Shown here: positions 33,501 through 45,106 of the stretch, piece by piece | Position numbering within the stretch: the first letter of the stretch is position 1 | Layout: the number at the start of each line of letters is the position of its first letter | Assembly: GCF_002099425.1 (NCBI RefSeq) | Contig: NW_018344216.1 | Coordinates: 58,501 to 122,500 of the forward strand | Source of the DNA: Phascolarctos cinereus | Taxonomy: Eukaryota > Chordata > Mammalia > Diprotodontia > Phascolarctidae | DNA: 64,000 bases | Reading direction: 5' to 3' | Program-made: the position numbers and the translations under genes | Notes under the pieces: model-generated | Seen by the model: the letters and a program-made list of their open reading frames with translations, nothing else | Databases searched by the model: none | What the model was told of the DNA's origin: nothing

Positions 33501-35519
33501 GGATCATCAAAGATCCTAGAATCTATCTGCTATGGTGCCGTATTTAAATCATCCCAAGTAAATAAGTATTTAAAGGAACCCCTAAGATGGAGGTTATAGG
33601 AGCCCTTCCAGGATTCTCCACATTATGCTACTGGGGAAATCCATCCTCCTAGATCACTCCATTCTTTCATGCTGTAAAGTTTATTCATTTCTTCTTGTCC
33701 TGCCCTGAATGGAAAAAGAAAAATAGCTGATCATCAGATGAAGGCTTTTGTGGCCAGATCGTTTTGAGCCTGATGTGTCAAAGCAGAGTTCATACTCGAC
33801 TGCAAAGAAGTGAAAAAAGGAAATGGAAAGATACTTTGATTAAAAAAGGGGCGAAAGAGGGAAAAAGCAATCAAACACCAAATCAGCTTTTGGAGTATTA
33901 AGTTCATAGCAGAAAGCAAGGCCATTAATTTAAGAGTGATGAGACTCCATACTTAGATTTCCAGACCAAAGTAGCACAGCTTCATTAAAAATCAATTCTC
34001 CTTCTGAGGAGTTTAGAAATTCTTGGAACATTTTAGAGTAATGAAGGAGGGAGGGGGAGGGGGAAGAAGGAAGAAATTAAATTTCAATCAAGACTGCTAC
34101 AAAGCCTTAATCCCAGCTCTGTGCCGGTCCAACACAAGGTTTAAAAATACATATAAATAGTGCATTTCACTTGGTGAGCTTGATAAATGATAAAACTGAA
34201 TTCCATTAAGATCCCTTAATCCACACATCACTGGCTTAGTTTGGGATTTGTCCTGGATATTGTCAATGAAAGGAAATTTACTCTCCCCGTTTTCTAGGTT
34301 AAATACTGGTGATAACTTCACTTTTAAATGATTGAGCTCTGACTCAAGGAATTGTATTAACAATTAAACTTAGTTTTGAAAGTTGTGATGGCTCTAAATT
34401 TTTTTTTATAGATCAGTCAAGAAAATTCAAATAGGTCTCACTGCTATCATTATTACTTTCATAACATATGAGGGAATGATATTGACTTGTAACCAGACAG
34501 AGTAGGTCAGGAGCTCGGAAAGGAATGCTCATATAAGTAATGACAGTAAGGGAAAAAATTCAAGCTAGTTTGGGGGATGCTAGTTTCTCTCTTGCTGTAT
34601 TCAGCACAACCTGGATACAAAAGTAAATTTCATCTCCTCACTTAAAAAATCATAAAAATGGATGAACTTAAAATATTGGTTTTGTACAGCTTTGGTTTGT
34701 GAAGATTTTGATGCCCTGATTTTAGAAGATATATGGTTTTGATTACTGATTCATTATTTTATTTCATTTAAGAAAAACATTAACATCTAGACACTAATCT
34801 ATTTGCAAGCTTTAACAGCTTAATATCATAATGGATTTCAAATTTCTCTTAAGGAAAAATTAATTAAGAGGGAACATAAAATTGTATTCAATAATTACAA
34901 AAATAATTTAAAATATATTTCACTTCTATATTATGGCCAATTAAGTAAAAATATTTCTAAATTAATACAAATGAATTAATTTTGCAAATGGAAAATTTTT
35001 AAAAAATTATTTCTATCTAATTAGAGCCATAGAATGTTAGAGCTGAAAGGACCATTAGCAGAAATGTAACTAACGCAGGGCAAATGGGGTTATGCCACAG
35101 GATGCCAAACTTTAAAGAATAACTTCTATCTCTTAGCAAGTAAAAAAAAAAATCAATTTAGCAAGACTATTTAGTTAAAATAGGAAGGTATCCAATATTT
35201 CCTTCCTAGCTGGTCATCTCCCAGTTGTATTCCTTCCCTGGCCCATCGCCAACGTGCTCCCTCCCCCAGTGGCAAGCCTTCTCAGTAGTGACCTCTCTGT
35301 GTCTTGGGGTCCCCACCTCTTGTGACTGCTCTTTTTCGAAGGTCTATTTCTCTCCTAACAAGGGCGAATGTCTCAAGGTCTCCCTCCTCAACGGGCCTTT
35401 TGTCCTGAGTGCTAGTGCATTTCTCTTTGGGATCACCTCCCCATCCCTCAGCTGCACGCTCTAGGACAAGTTTCATGTAGATTTTTTTCCTGGGGTCCGA
35501 ATTGCTAGTTTGTTCTGTA
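33501..35519. other. Repeat-poor AT-rich stretch, no gene recognised
   Basis: About 2 kb of mostly unique sequence. A weak CR1/L3-type fragment may lie at 35024-35075 (AGCCATAGAATGTTAGAGCT). A short G-rich purine run is at 34040-34075. The open frames at 35225-35533 lie antisense to each other and show no domain. Confidence 0.4.
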
Positions 35520-35665
35520 TCTAGTCTAGTCATTTCATTTTACATCCGGGAAAAGTAAAGCCCAAGAGCTGTGACTAAGGTTTTACAGCCAGCCAGCGCA
35601 GAGCTGGTGTTAGAACTTAGGTTTTCGCCCTCCCCGTCCTGAGGCTGTGCAAGGCTGCCTCCTGA
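35520..35665 (-). mobile_element. MIR
   Basis: GTCATTTCATTTTACATCC, AAGGTTTTACAGCCAGCCAG, GGTGTTAGAACTTAGG. Confidence 0.65.
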
Positions 35666-35824
35666 CTTTCGTTCTTGAGCCCGTGCCTTCCTTCATGCGC
35701 CCTAGGATGTTCCTGGCACAATTCCTTGTCGTCTGTAACAGAGAGATTCGCATTTTCTTAATGAGACCTAGGATGCATATCAAGTAATAGGATTTTCTGT
35801 TCTAAAGAAGCTATTTTATAAAAT

Positions 35825-36165
35825 AAATAATACTCCCAATAGAGAAGTACTCGAAGGATATAAACAGCTTTCAGAAGAACTGAAAACCAGCAAGAAACGC
35901 ATGAAACATTGCTCCAAATCACTAGTAATGAGAAAAATGTAATAAAAAAAACCCCGACTTTGAGTTTTTACCACACCCAGCAAAGATGAGGAAAGATGGA
36001 AATCGTCAGTGTTACAGAGGAACCTTGGAAAGACAAGCTCCCTAATATACTGTTAGTGAAACATGCTGGTGAAACAATTTGGAATTACGTGAGAAAAGTC
36101 ACCAAACTGTTCATAGCTTTTGACCCACTGATTTTTCTTTCGGTAGTAAACCACAAAAATGGCAG
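35825..36165 (+). mobile_element. L1 ORF2 3' fragment, old
   Basis: Diverged match to 30275-30600: GAAGGATATAAACAGCTTTC, CATTGCTCCAAATCACTAGT, TTTGGAATTACGTGAGAAAA, TTTTGACCCACTG. Confidence 0.75.
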
Positions 36166-36255
36166 AATCACAGAATTATTGGAATCACAGATTGCTGAAA
36201 GGGATCTCAGGTGCTATGTAGTCCAACCCATACGTGAACAGAATCCCCATCGTAA
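36166..36255 (-). mobile_element. CR1/L3-type fragment
   Basis: GAATCACAGATTGCTGAAAG, GATCTCAGGTGCTATGTAG, TCCAACCCATACGTGAA. Confidence 0.65.
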
Positions 36256-36264
36256 CAAACTATT

Positions 36265-36522
36265 TTTGTTGTTGTTGAATCATTTCAGCTGTGTCTAACA
36301 CTTCATGACCCCATTTGGGGTTTTCTTGGTGAAAATGCTGGAATGATTTGCCATTTCCTTCTCTAACTCAGTTTACAGATGAGGAAACTGAGGTAAAAAG
36401 GGTTAAGTGACTTGCCCAAGGTCACACAGCTAGTAGGTGTCTGAGGCCAGCTTTGAACTCAGGAAGATGAGTCTTCTTGCCTCATGCCTAACACTTCATA
36501 CGCTGTGCCACCTAGTGGCCCC
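36265..36522 (-). mobile_element. Mar1-type CORE-SINE
   Basis: TTTTGTTGTTGTTGAATCAT to GTGCCACCTAGTGGCCCC; middle GACCCCATTTGGGGTTTTCT. Confidence 0.92.
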
Positions 36523-36624
36523 TTTAGGGCAACAGAACAGTATCACAGTGTTTTTCCCCATATTTTACCCACTTTCAAGGCTCTAATTATCATTTCTCTG
36601 TGGACAAACACTCTTCCTCTCCAC

Positions 36625-36725
36625 ACACATACATACACACATATATACATGTATGTGTATATGTAAATATGTGTGTTTAAGTGAGTATGTGCATGTGTAT
36701 GTGTGTATATAGGTAAATAGGCATG
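36625..36725. repeat. (CA)/(TATG)/(TG) compound microsatellite
   Basis: ACACACATACATACACACAT, then GTATGTGTAT-type units. Confidence 0.85.
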
Positions 36726-36734
36726 TGTTACATA

Positions 36735-36920
36735 ATGTGTATGTATCACCCCAACATCTCCCCATATTTCTAGTGAAGCATCTCCAAATACCTGCCAGAC
36801 ATCCCTATGCTTCAGCTACTCCATCCTCCCTGTCTTTGGTGATGGCATCACCATCTTCCGAAGCTGAAAACCTGGATACATCATTAACTTCTTTTTCCTT
36901 CACATTCCATGTTAAATTAA
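36735..36920 (+). mobile_element. L2 coding-region fragment
   Basis: GAAGCTGAAAACCTGGATAC and TTCCTTCACATTCCATG correspond to the L2 ORF C-terminal region. Confidence 0.55.
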
Positions 36921-36977
36921 TTGTAATGTCTGATCAATTGTACGTCTATGATATCTTACATTCATCTCTTCTTTATT

Positions 36978-37145
36978 CACAGAATTTCAGAGCTGGAAGA
37001 GATCAGAGAAGTTACCTACCTCCTCTAACCTGTACTTAGGAAGGAATCCCCTTTACAGAATTCATAGGTGGTCTGCTAGCCATTCCTTGAGGATCTACAG
37101 TAAGGGAGAACCCATTACTTCTCAAGGCAACCTATTTTACCTTTT
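36978..37145 (-). mobile_element. CR1/L3 3' fragment
   Basis: AGAATTTCAGAGCTGGAAGA, GTGGTCTGCTAGCCATTCC, GGGAGAACCCATTACTTCTC. Confidence 0.8.
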
Positions 37146-37370
37146 AGAGCACCGGGCTTGGAATCAGGAAGCCTCAACTTCCCGAGTTCAAATCTGGCCT
37201 CAGACACATACTAGCTGTGTGACCCTGGACAAGTCACTTCACCCTGTTTGCCTCAGTTTCCTTCTCTGTAAAATGAGCTGGAGAAGGAAATAAGAAACCA
37301 CTCCAGGATCTTTATCAAGAAAACCCCAAATGGGGTCAAGAAGAGCTGGACACAACTGAACAAGAACAAG
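37146..37370 (+). mobile_element. Mar1-type CORE-SINE, 5'-truncated
   Basis: AGAGCACCGGGCTTGGAATC to CAACTGAACAAGAACA; contains AAGAAAACCCCAAATGGGGT. Confidence 0.9.
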
Positions 37371-37854
37371 ACTAGATAGCCTTTGAGGTCCCTCCCAAAG
37401 TGGACATTAGTGTCTGCCATATTTCATCCAAATATTTGAATGGATAAATCATAATTTAAGTGGCTACTCTCTAAGCTGAAATGATGTGTCTTGATTACCT
37501 TACCTAACAGTTCTACATGGTAGAAGAAGTACATGGATCTTGAAAACGAAAGGGAAATGATTAAATACAAGTAAACTAAATATTGTTTGGTTTTTTTTCT
37601 CTCGTAACTGGCATTCACTTTCACCTCATTCTTTTGATGTGATCTCTGCCTTTGTTTTGTCTTTAATATTCTTCTATCCAGGGCAAATATAACCCTTTCT
37701 CCCAGGTTGTATGTCCCTCCTACTTAGGAAAGGAACAGACAACAATGAACAGATTTGTTTTTAATTCTTCTCCTTAGTTTGATCCTGTTTAGTGGATATA
37801 CCAGCCTTTGGCTTAGAAGATGATTTGCTTGGTTTCTCACCAGCATGGCTCAGG

Positions 37855-38010
37855 CATGAGTTCACAGCTTGTCTCTGCTACTTATCACCTGTGTGACCTA
37901 GGGAAAATCACTTAACCTCTCTGGGCCTCAGTATTCTCATCTGTAAAATGAAGGGGTTTGGACTAAGTTTCTGAGGTCCCTTCCAGCTCTAAATATACAA
38001 TCCCACGACG
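37855..38010 (+). mobile_element. CORE-SINE with CR1/L3-type tail
   Basis: CACCTGTGTGACCTAGGGAA, CATCTGTAAAATGAAGGGGT, GAGGTCCCTTCCAGCTCTAA. Confidence 0.85.
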
Positions 38011-38049
38011 CTGTTTTGCTCAATCACAGGAAGTCAGAGAGTTGCATAC

Positions 38050-38180
38050 TTTTAGAGTTAGCAGGATCCTTAAGAGGTCAGTTAGTCCAAATTTCTCATT
38101 TTACAGATGAAGAAACTGAGGCCCAAAGAAGGGGAGTTCATTTCTCTGGACAAATAACTAGTTAATGGCAAGGACTAGAT
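38050..38180 (-). mobile_element. CORE-SINE with CR1/L3-type tail
   Basis: CTCATTTTACAGATGAAGAA, ACTGAGGCCCAAAGAAG. It faces the preceding copy in opposite orientation. Confidence 0.75.
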
Positions 38181-39029
38181 TAAAGACATGATTAGCAATT
38201 TTGGTGCCGGAGACAAGCAGCTCAAAATACAACCTCAAATCAATTTTGTAATTCAGGATGTGAAAGTAATTAGCAAGGGCTTGGAGGATGCTCATATCTC
38301 CTCTTCTTGCTGGGTCATACACAGCAGGCACAGATGTTCTTTGCTCCCCATCAACCACATGGAAGCTTGGAGAGAGCTCACTTCTGTTGGCCCACAAGGA
38401 GCATCCACTCTGCAGTGAAGAGCCCGGTGATTGTCTGCTGAGCCAGAAGAAATGGTGATTCAGGTTATGCAAGGACCCTCTGCTGGTCAGTTGGAGACTT
38501 TTTTTCTCCTTTGTGGCTTTAACTGCTTTGAACTGCCTTCTGTGGAGAAAACCACTGGAAAAGACATAAAGTAGGCTTCTCCCAAGCTGTCCCATGGTCA
38601 GTTCTAAGCACTCAGAGAACAGCTGTATGTACTCTGCACAACCAGTAAGGAAACACAATTCTGAACATGCTCCATGCCCCGTTACATATACAAGAAATAA
38701 TTTAAACTAATTCAGTTGAGCATATAGGAAGACCTTTGCCCATTGGCCCCATATAGGAGAGATCCTGGGATATTATCCTTGGTAGGGAGACAGAAACCTA
38801 CCTCTAAAAATTAAGTTGCTCCTGCAGAGGTCACCCATCACCTAGGGATGATCTAGTCAAAGGAGAGCTAGAGGGAAGCTAATTTTGAGTGTGGCTTAGG
38901 AGTAGAGCAAAGGCCAGAGGGCAGCACACCATTTAGTAGTTTGCTATTTCAGCTAATTATTATTGCTAATGATAAATAAATGCATTATAAATGTTAAAAT
39001 ACTATAGAAACATGAAATATTTATTATTG
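38181..39029. other. Unique stretch with an unrecognised 166-codon frame
   Basis: The minus-strand frame 38158-38658 (MCFLTGCAEYIQLFSECLE...) is the longest open frame outside LRRC30 and the low-complexity tracts. Its 3' end runs into a CORE-SINE. It shows no domain, signal peptide or family resemblance I know. A chance frame is the most likely explanation. Confidence 0.3.
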
Positions 39030-39275
39030 TCTATAGGAAGCCTTTCGCAACATCTCTTAATTCTAGTACTTTTCTGCCTTTTAATTATTCCTATGATCTG
39101 CATGTAGTTTTATGCATATATTTATTTACTTGTTCCCTCTTCCATTCTATTATAAATTCCCTGAGGGCAGGGATTGTCTTTGGCCCCTTTTTGTATTCTC
39201 CTTTTGTATTTTGAACTTAGCACTATGCCTGGTACATAGTAGGCACGCTTAATAAATATTTACTGATTGTTTGTC
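39030..39275 (+). mobile_element. L2 3' end
   Basis: ATTCCCTGAGGGCAGGGATT, TGGTACATAGTAGGCACGCT, TTAATAAATATTTACTG. Confidence 0.85.
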
Positions 39276-41089
39276 ATAACTAAGTTGGTAAACTTAGTTG
39301 TTTCCATATGATGGAATATAAGTGTGATCAAAAAGTAAATGTAACCAATTTTTAAATTGCACAATCTTCCCCCAAAAATCATTATTTTACAATTTTTGTG
39401 CTCTCTAAACTTCAGTGCCTAGGAGTAAAGCTTCTCTCACTCCACTCTAATTATGACCCAGCCGTAGATTAAAACCCATGTTTCCTGAATCTTAGCCTAA
39501 TTATTTTTCTACCGTACTGAAGTAGATCTTCCCAAAAATTCAGAAAAGCTGCCTTTCCTTAGCAGGCTAGAGGATGAAAGCAGGACCACAACTAGGCCTG
39601 GGCAACTGGAGTTTTGCCTCAGGGTGACAATGCCAAGAGCACCCTCTCTGTGGTGACCCTTTGATATCCTGGTCCCACAGTCATCTACCTAAACTATGCT
39701 TCATAGTGGAGCTCCACAAGGGTCTTGATCCCCTCCTCACCCTGCTCCCAGTCTCCTCCTGGGGACTTCCTGGCACAGCTACACCCTTCAAACATGGACT
39801 GTCCTTTGCCCCACCTCAAAATCAACAACTGAATTTATACCAAGTGACAAAATTCCTCATTCCAGCTCTAGGTAAAAATGTTAGAAGCAAACATTTGAAG
39901 ACAGGGAGGTGATGGAGAAGTGGTACCAATCAGTAGTGAACTATCCCAGCAAATGGCTTACTCTAGAGACTCTGCTGTTTCAAACTATCTTTGGAAGTTG
40001 TGTCCTTTTGCACAAGTTACATTACAGGTAACTATCCCGAGCTATCATCAAACCAGAATCTGAGATAACTTTAATGTTGTTTGCAATACAAGGGAAGGAT
40101 TCATCCAGGAAAGGATGCTCTGATTGGATCCTGTGTTTTTGTTTTTGATCACTCTTTTTAAACAACAGATTACTTTTTTCTTCATTTTAAAACGTGATTA
40201 CTTAAAAACTTTGGTGACAGATTTGGAAAGTAAAACAAGGTCTACATCATGCAATGACTTGACAAGGCTTAGATGTAAAGGCAGAGTGTTTCATTTTAAC
40301 TGCACATTCTAAATTTTTCTTTCTAGTATGATTTAAGAGACCTGATTTAATAAGTGGGGACAAACAAAATTGAGAGGAAAGAGCTTCTTAGTGATAATTA
40401 TTTTGACAGAAAAGAAAGGGTTCGGGAAATATCTGTGACAGAAATTCAATTAGAACTTAATAGTGGAAGGTCATGAAACTGAGCAAGGTAATGGGGCTGA
40501 CTATGAAAGAGAAAGGTTGTTTGGTGGTCAGCAGAATGATGCTGGTTGTCATGCCCACTGGCAGTGTTCTTATGTGTTAATGCCTCGGGGGGGAAAAAAA
40601 AACCTCTTGCATGTCATAGAAGTGTGTTGATGAGGACAGGCTGCCCTGCTAATGCTTCCTTGGCTTTTCACAGTTCCTTGCCCTGACAAAACATCAGTGT
40701 ATGCTGCTCTCCTCCTTTATCCATCACTGCCTACACTTTGCTGACATGGATACAGAGCCAATATAAGGAGCTTTCACTGAATCACAGTGAAGGAGAAAGA
40801 GGAGTGAGTAATGATGTATCCTGCATACCAATATAGATGACTTGTATTTTAATTCTGGGATGCTAAGCTATTACACGGTTCCACTGGAAATCTCAGAGAT
40901 AATGGAGTTGATACGAATCACACGTTTTGGGGATGAGTTTTTTTAAATACCCTGATGGGCATAATCAGTTGTATGCAAGTTGCTAAGCATTATCTAGCTA
41001 GTTAGAGCAAGGATTTTTTTTTTTTTGCTATCTAAGCCAGTAAGAGTTAGCCAGTTCCACCCTTCTTCCAGCATGACTAAGTAGATAAC
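39276..41089. other. Repeat-poor stretch, no gene recognised
   Basis: About 1.8 kb of mostly unique sequence with two short homopolymer runs (A at 40592-40600, T at 41017-41026). Confidence 0.4.
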
Positions 41090-41222
41090 TAACTGTTGTC
41101 TTCTCCCATTAGACAGTAAGCTCCTTGAGGGTACAAGTTGTCTTTCTTTTTCTCATTTATATGCCCAGTGCTTAGCACAGTGCTGGCACGTAGTAGGCAC
41201 TTAGTAAATGTTTATTGAATTG
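41090..41222 (+). mobile_element. L2 3' end
   Basis: GACAGTAAGCTCCTTGAGGG, GTGCTTAGCACAGTGCTGGC, AATGTTTATTGAATTG. Confidence 0.9.
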
Positions 41223-41344
41223 CAGCGGCTCTTTGTGATCCATTGAAACTTTGAGGCATCTTGTATAGACTGGGTATTAACTGCTGGAAAAAGATGGCAG
41301 TTGAAAAGGTAAATGAAGGGAGAGGGAGAAGGAGAGAGGAGAAG

Positions 41345-41347
<3 letters not shown>

Positions 41348-41430
<83 letters not shown>
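41348..41430. repeat. (GA)n microsatellite
   Basis: About 80 bp of AG units with two interruptions. Confidence 0.97.
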
Positions 41431-41432
<2 letters not shown>

Positions 41433-42048
41433 CACACAGAAATACCTATTCTTGAAAGCTTTTGTGTTTATCCTGAACCTTAGAAAGACAGTGAGATATG
41501 GACCATGTAGATTAGGGACACACCCCATTCACTCCGAGGGGGGTTTGAGGTATAAGGAGTTCACTTTCCTTGGCCCAGTTAGGAGAGATGATCAAGGGTT
41601 TTTCTGTGAGGGGTGTGATGGGTAACCTGACAAAGCTTTGGCACTTCCTGGTGCATGTCAGCCAAGTGTGGCAGATGCCTGACTACCTTTAAAAAAAAAA
41701 TCAAAATAAGCATGTTGCCAAAATGATCCACAATGGTCTTCTGAGGAAGAAGGAGCCTCAAGAGCAGATGACAGTTTCAGCAAAGGGTAACAGCAGCTTG
41801 ATGACAAAACACTCAACCTCAGTTTTGGAGAGAGAAGGCAGAAACAAAGGGTGGAACTCTGGCAAATGATGGGTGTGGATGCAGACGGAAATAGCAGCAC
41901 CAAGAAGAGCTCTGGGAATGCATCAAAGTCGCTGTGAGAGGCAGAGCCAAGAAGCAATAACGCACCTCCAATGGAACCCTTCCTACCCCTGAGCATGTTT
42001 TCCCCTCAGTCAGGAAAATGTGAACCAGAGGAGGCTTGCACCAGATTT
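41431..42048. other. No gene or clear repeat seen
   Basis: A 112-codon minus-strand frame at 41658-41996 has a serine/leucine-rich composition and no domain; not called. Confidence 0.4.
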
Positions 42049-42330
42049 CAGGGCTTCTTCAACTTTTTCCACTTGCAACCCCTTTTCGTGCTTCAGTAGC
42101 ATTAGTGTTGCAGGGCCTGAGAGCATGTGCAGTGCAAAGTAGGTATGCTGTGTGTTCAGAACCAAGGCTGAAGTGAAGTTGCGTGATGCAACCCGGGTAA
42201 GTGCTGCCAGAAACACCTCATATTCATCATGTGTTTCATTTAGTATTAATTTTTGGTCATTGCATGTTCAGAAACCTCTGACTGCTGACAAATTTTTTTT
42301 GCAACCCCATATGGGGTTTGGGAAGCACTG
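42049..42330. mobile_element. hAT-like non-autonomous element
   Basis: Ends: CAGGGCTTCTTCAACTTTTT at the left; the right end read on the other strand is CAGTGCTTCCCAAACCCC. Sub-terminal GCAACCCC occurs on both sides. No clean 8-bp duplication seen. Confidence 0.65.
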
Positions 42331-42369
42331 GATGACCCCTAAATTTCCATCTACAGCTGTAGTTAGGAG

Positions 42370-42608
42370 CCAATGATCCTATAAATCGAATGCCTCTCCC
42401 ATATAAATGCCCTTCAAATATCTGGAGGCGGCTATCATGTTCTTCCTGAGTCTTCTCTAAGATGAGCATCCAGAATTCCTTCAACCAATCCTTACCCAGC
42501 ATGGACTTGAAACCTTACTGAAGAAACTTACTGTTCTGTGTAAATTTTCTAGCTTATCCTCGTGCTTTCTCAAACGCAGTGCCCAAAACAGAACACAGCC
42601 CTCCAGAT
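42370..42608 (-). mobile_element. CR1/L3 LINE, 3' part (distal to the LTR)
   Basis: Antisense CR1/L3: minus strand reads GGTTGAAGGAATTCTGGATG, TTAGAGAAGACTCAGGAAG, ATATTTGAAGGGCA. It continues beyond the LTR at 43637. Confidence 0.8.
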
Positions 42609-42826
42609 TGAGAGAAATGATTATTTCTCTCGTATTAATAGCTAATTATTTTATTAGGACCAAGGTTCTTGCTCTTTTCTACTTCCTTGTCCATAAATCA
42701 GTGTGAGAAATCTGTCTGAAAGACTTACCCAGCCAGGACAGCTGAGATCTAATCAAAGACAGTAAAAGAAATTCTAAGTTTAGGCTAATAGCTGCATTCC
42801 TGCTCGTGTTTTCACACAGACAAGTC

Positions 42827-42902
42827 TTGTTGACTATCCTTTGTTCTCAAAGAGGACCATGACATCAGGAAGATGATGCCATGACTTAAAATTGAATTGT
42901 TT
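42827..42902 (-). mobile_element. RTE-like repeat, left part
   Basis: Antisense TCCTTTGTTCTCAAAGAGGA, ATCAGGAAGATGATGCCATG; continues at 43064-43175. Confidence 0.8.
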
Positions 42903-43063
42903 GGGGCAGCTAAGCGGTGTAGTAGATAGAGCACCAGCCCTGAAGTCAGGAAGACCTGAGTTCAAATCTGGCTTTAGGCCAAAACACTTGACACTTACTA
43001 GCTGTGTGACCCTGGGCAAGGCACTTAACCCAATTGCCTAAAAATTAAAAAAAAAAAATTTTT
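42903..43063 (+). mobile_element. Short tRNA-derived marsupial SINE
   Basis: GGGGCAGCTAAGCGGTGTAG head, ACACTTACTAGCTGTGTGAC, A-rich tail. It splits the RTE-like repeat; flanks GAATTGT/GAATTAT suggest a weak target duplication. Confidence 0.9.
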
Positions 43064-43175
43064 AAGTGAATTATATTTAAGTGAGTGTGACTATGCAAGA
43101 TCACCAGCCTCATTTCTCCTCTGGAGCCATGTGGGTCCAGCGGCAAGATACAGATCAGGATAACTGGACATGGCC
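43064..43175 (-). mobile_element. RTE-like repeat, right part
   Basis: ATATTTAAGTGAGTGTGACT, CACCAGCCTCATTTCTCCTC, TACAGATCAGGATAACTGGA. Confidence 0.8.
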
Positions 43176-43636
43176 GCCACCACTATATTATAATGCATTG
43201 TTGAATGGGTCACAGTAGCCACCCACCAAGGGGTAGGATATAAAACCCAAGAAAATTCTCAACCATTCATTTAAGTTTTGGGGAAATGAAAATGTTGATT
43301 GTCCCTTTTGTCAGACAAGTGATATGGAAATTGATGTCTCTTTGGCCAAGATTTGGGTGAATCAAGTCATGTACCCCAAGATCTTCATTGTAATATAGCC
43401 CAGCTCTTCATGATAATATTAATTTTCTCATTAATTGTGAATCAATCAGAGCTGATTGCCACCCTCAGGAGCACCAACTCTTCTAAGAGCATATGAACTG
43501 TAAGCCCAAAGCCATTAGGGGTTTTTGGTCTGAGAGATGTCCAAAGACCATCCTTTTATAAATAAACATGCTGGTGTTATTAATAAAAATGATTAAATTA
43601 CCCAGAAATTATGTCTCAAATTTTTTCAATGTCACA

Positions 43637-44765
43637 ACATGAACTCTGACCAGAACAGAATACAATTGGATTATCACTTCCTTATTTCTGGAAGGGATGC
43701 TTCTTCTCCCAATGCACTTTGAGATTGCATTAGCTTTTTTTGGTTGCTACATCAAGTCATTGAATCATCTTGAATATATGGTTCACTAAAACCCACAGAT
43801 ACTTTTCAGATACACTGTATCACCATGCTTCCTCCCATTTTGTACTTATTAAATTAATTTTTTAAAGCCAAGCATAAGATTTTGCATTTATCTCTATTAA
43901 ATCTTACACTTCACCATATCTCACAAACCTTAACTATCACTCCTCAGTGGCTCAGTAATCAGATCTGCTGGGTTTGTGCAGTACCTGAAAATATAGTTCA
44001 TCTGGACCAGTGGCTTGAACTCATCAAGGTAGCTGGGTACTCTGTTGCTTCCTCCTTTTTTATCTGTTATTCACATTTCTTTTGTCTTTCGCAGTCCAAA
44101 GATCACTCCCCTTAGCAGACAAAAGAAAAGCAAGATAAGAACTGAGCAGTTTTGCTTTCTCTCTGTCATCAGTTATCATAGCTCCATCTACCTTAAACAA
44201 CAGTATTATGGCTTCTTTGATCTTCCTCTTTTCCCCAGTATAGATTTTTGTTTTTCTTATGAGTTTTGGCTCATTATAAGCTTTAGTGCTCCTGACACTA
44301 TTTTTATAGCATTGTGTCTTGCTTTTATTTTCTATACATGACTTTTTAAAAGCCTTTTTTTGGGTGCATTCCTTGTGCATATATACTAGTCTCTTCACAG
44401 AATTCTCCCTTTTTCCTCTTCATTAAAATCATTTTTCTGTGAAGTTGTTTCCCTTTATATCTTCAGAATCTCAGGCTTGAGAACCCATTACCCTAAACTG
44501 AAATTCTCTGCCAATTTTTAATCTGTGAGATACTTCCTATCTTATCTCTAAACTTTTTAAAATTTGCTCTCTCAAAATTGAGGGTACAAGTCAGAATATA
44601 CTCAGCTTCTGTCTCCTCTATCAAAAATTCTAAAAGGGTGTGGTTATTTTCCTCTTAATGTTTCCATAATTCTGGCTGTAACAACTAGTTTCACACTGTA
44701 AAAATCAGATACATAACAGAATTTTCCCTTGTGAGTTCTTCCTTCTGAAAGATTAAATTATTAAA
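43637..44765 (-). mobile_element. CR1/L3 LINE, long body segment
   Basis: Antisense CR1/L3. A frame at 44060-44398 reads DGAMITDDREKAKLLSSYLA, matching the segment before the reverse transcriptase in CR1/L3 ORF2. The lower part (AGATTGCATTAGC.., TGTACTTATTAAATTAATTT) matches CR1/L3 sequence further downstream. Long but decayed. Confidence 0.75.
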
Positions 44766-44777
44766 TTAAATTATAGG

Positions 44778-44854
44778 GGGAAATAGCAAAAATATGCTAG
44801 TTGGGGACTTGAATACACACCTCTCAGAATTAGACAAATCTATCAAAATTATAG
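44778..44854 (+). mobile_element. L1 ORF2 endonuclease fragment
   Basis: Translates as MLVGDLNTHLSELDKSIKII, matching the GD(L/F)N metal-binding region of L1 endonuclease. Confidence 0.65.
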
Positions 44855-45106
44855 GTTACCTAGGTGGCACAATATATTGAACACAGGGCCTAGGGTCAGG
44901 AACTCATCTTTTTGAGTTCAAATCTGGCCTCAGACACTTACTAGCTGTGTCACACCAGGCAAGTCACTTAACCCTGTTTGACTCAGTTTCCTCACCTGTA
45001 AAATGAGCTGGAGAAGCAAAGGCAAACCACTCTGGTATCTCTGTCAAGAGAACCCCAAATGAAGTCATGAAGAATCAGATGTGACTGAAAAGAATTGAAT
45101 AACAAC
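44855..45106 (+). mobile_element. Mar1-type CORE-SINE
   Basis: GTTACCTAGGTGGCACAATA to AAAAGAATTGAATAACAAC; middle AGAGAACCCCAAATGAAGTC. Confidence 0.9.

Larger units (their letters stand above)
42609..43636 (+). mobile_element. LTR fossil inserted in CR1/L3, itself interrupted
   Basis: Same LTR-like family as 10126-10715: TGAGAGAAATGATTATTTCT start, CTCATTAATTGTGAATCAAT block, AATAAACATG, and a GTCACA end. Both flanks are CR1/L3 sequence. It contains an RTE-like repeat and, inside that, a SINE. Solitary, old; no internal retroviral region. Confidence 0.6.

Noticed and set aside
39290-39345. Possible mariner-type terminal sequence
   Set aside because: Only a loose similarity over a short AT-rich stretch; no matching second end or TA target duplication identified.
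44060-44398. 112-codon minus-strand frame as a host gene
   Set aside because: It reads as CR1/L3 LINE ORF2 (DGAMITDDREKAKLL) and belongs to the decayed LINE there.
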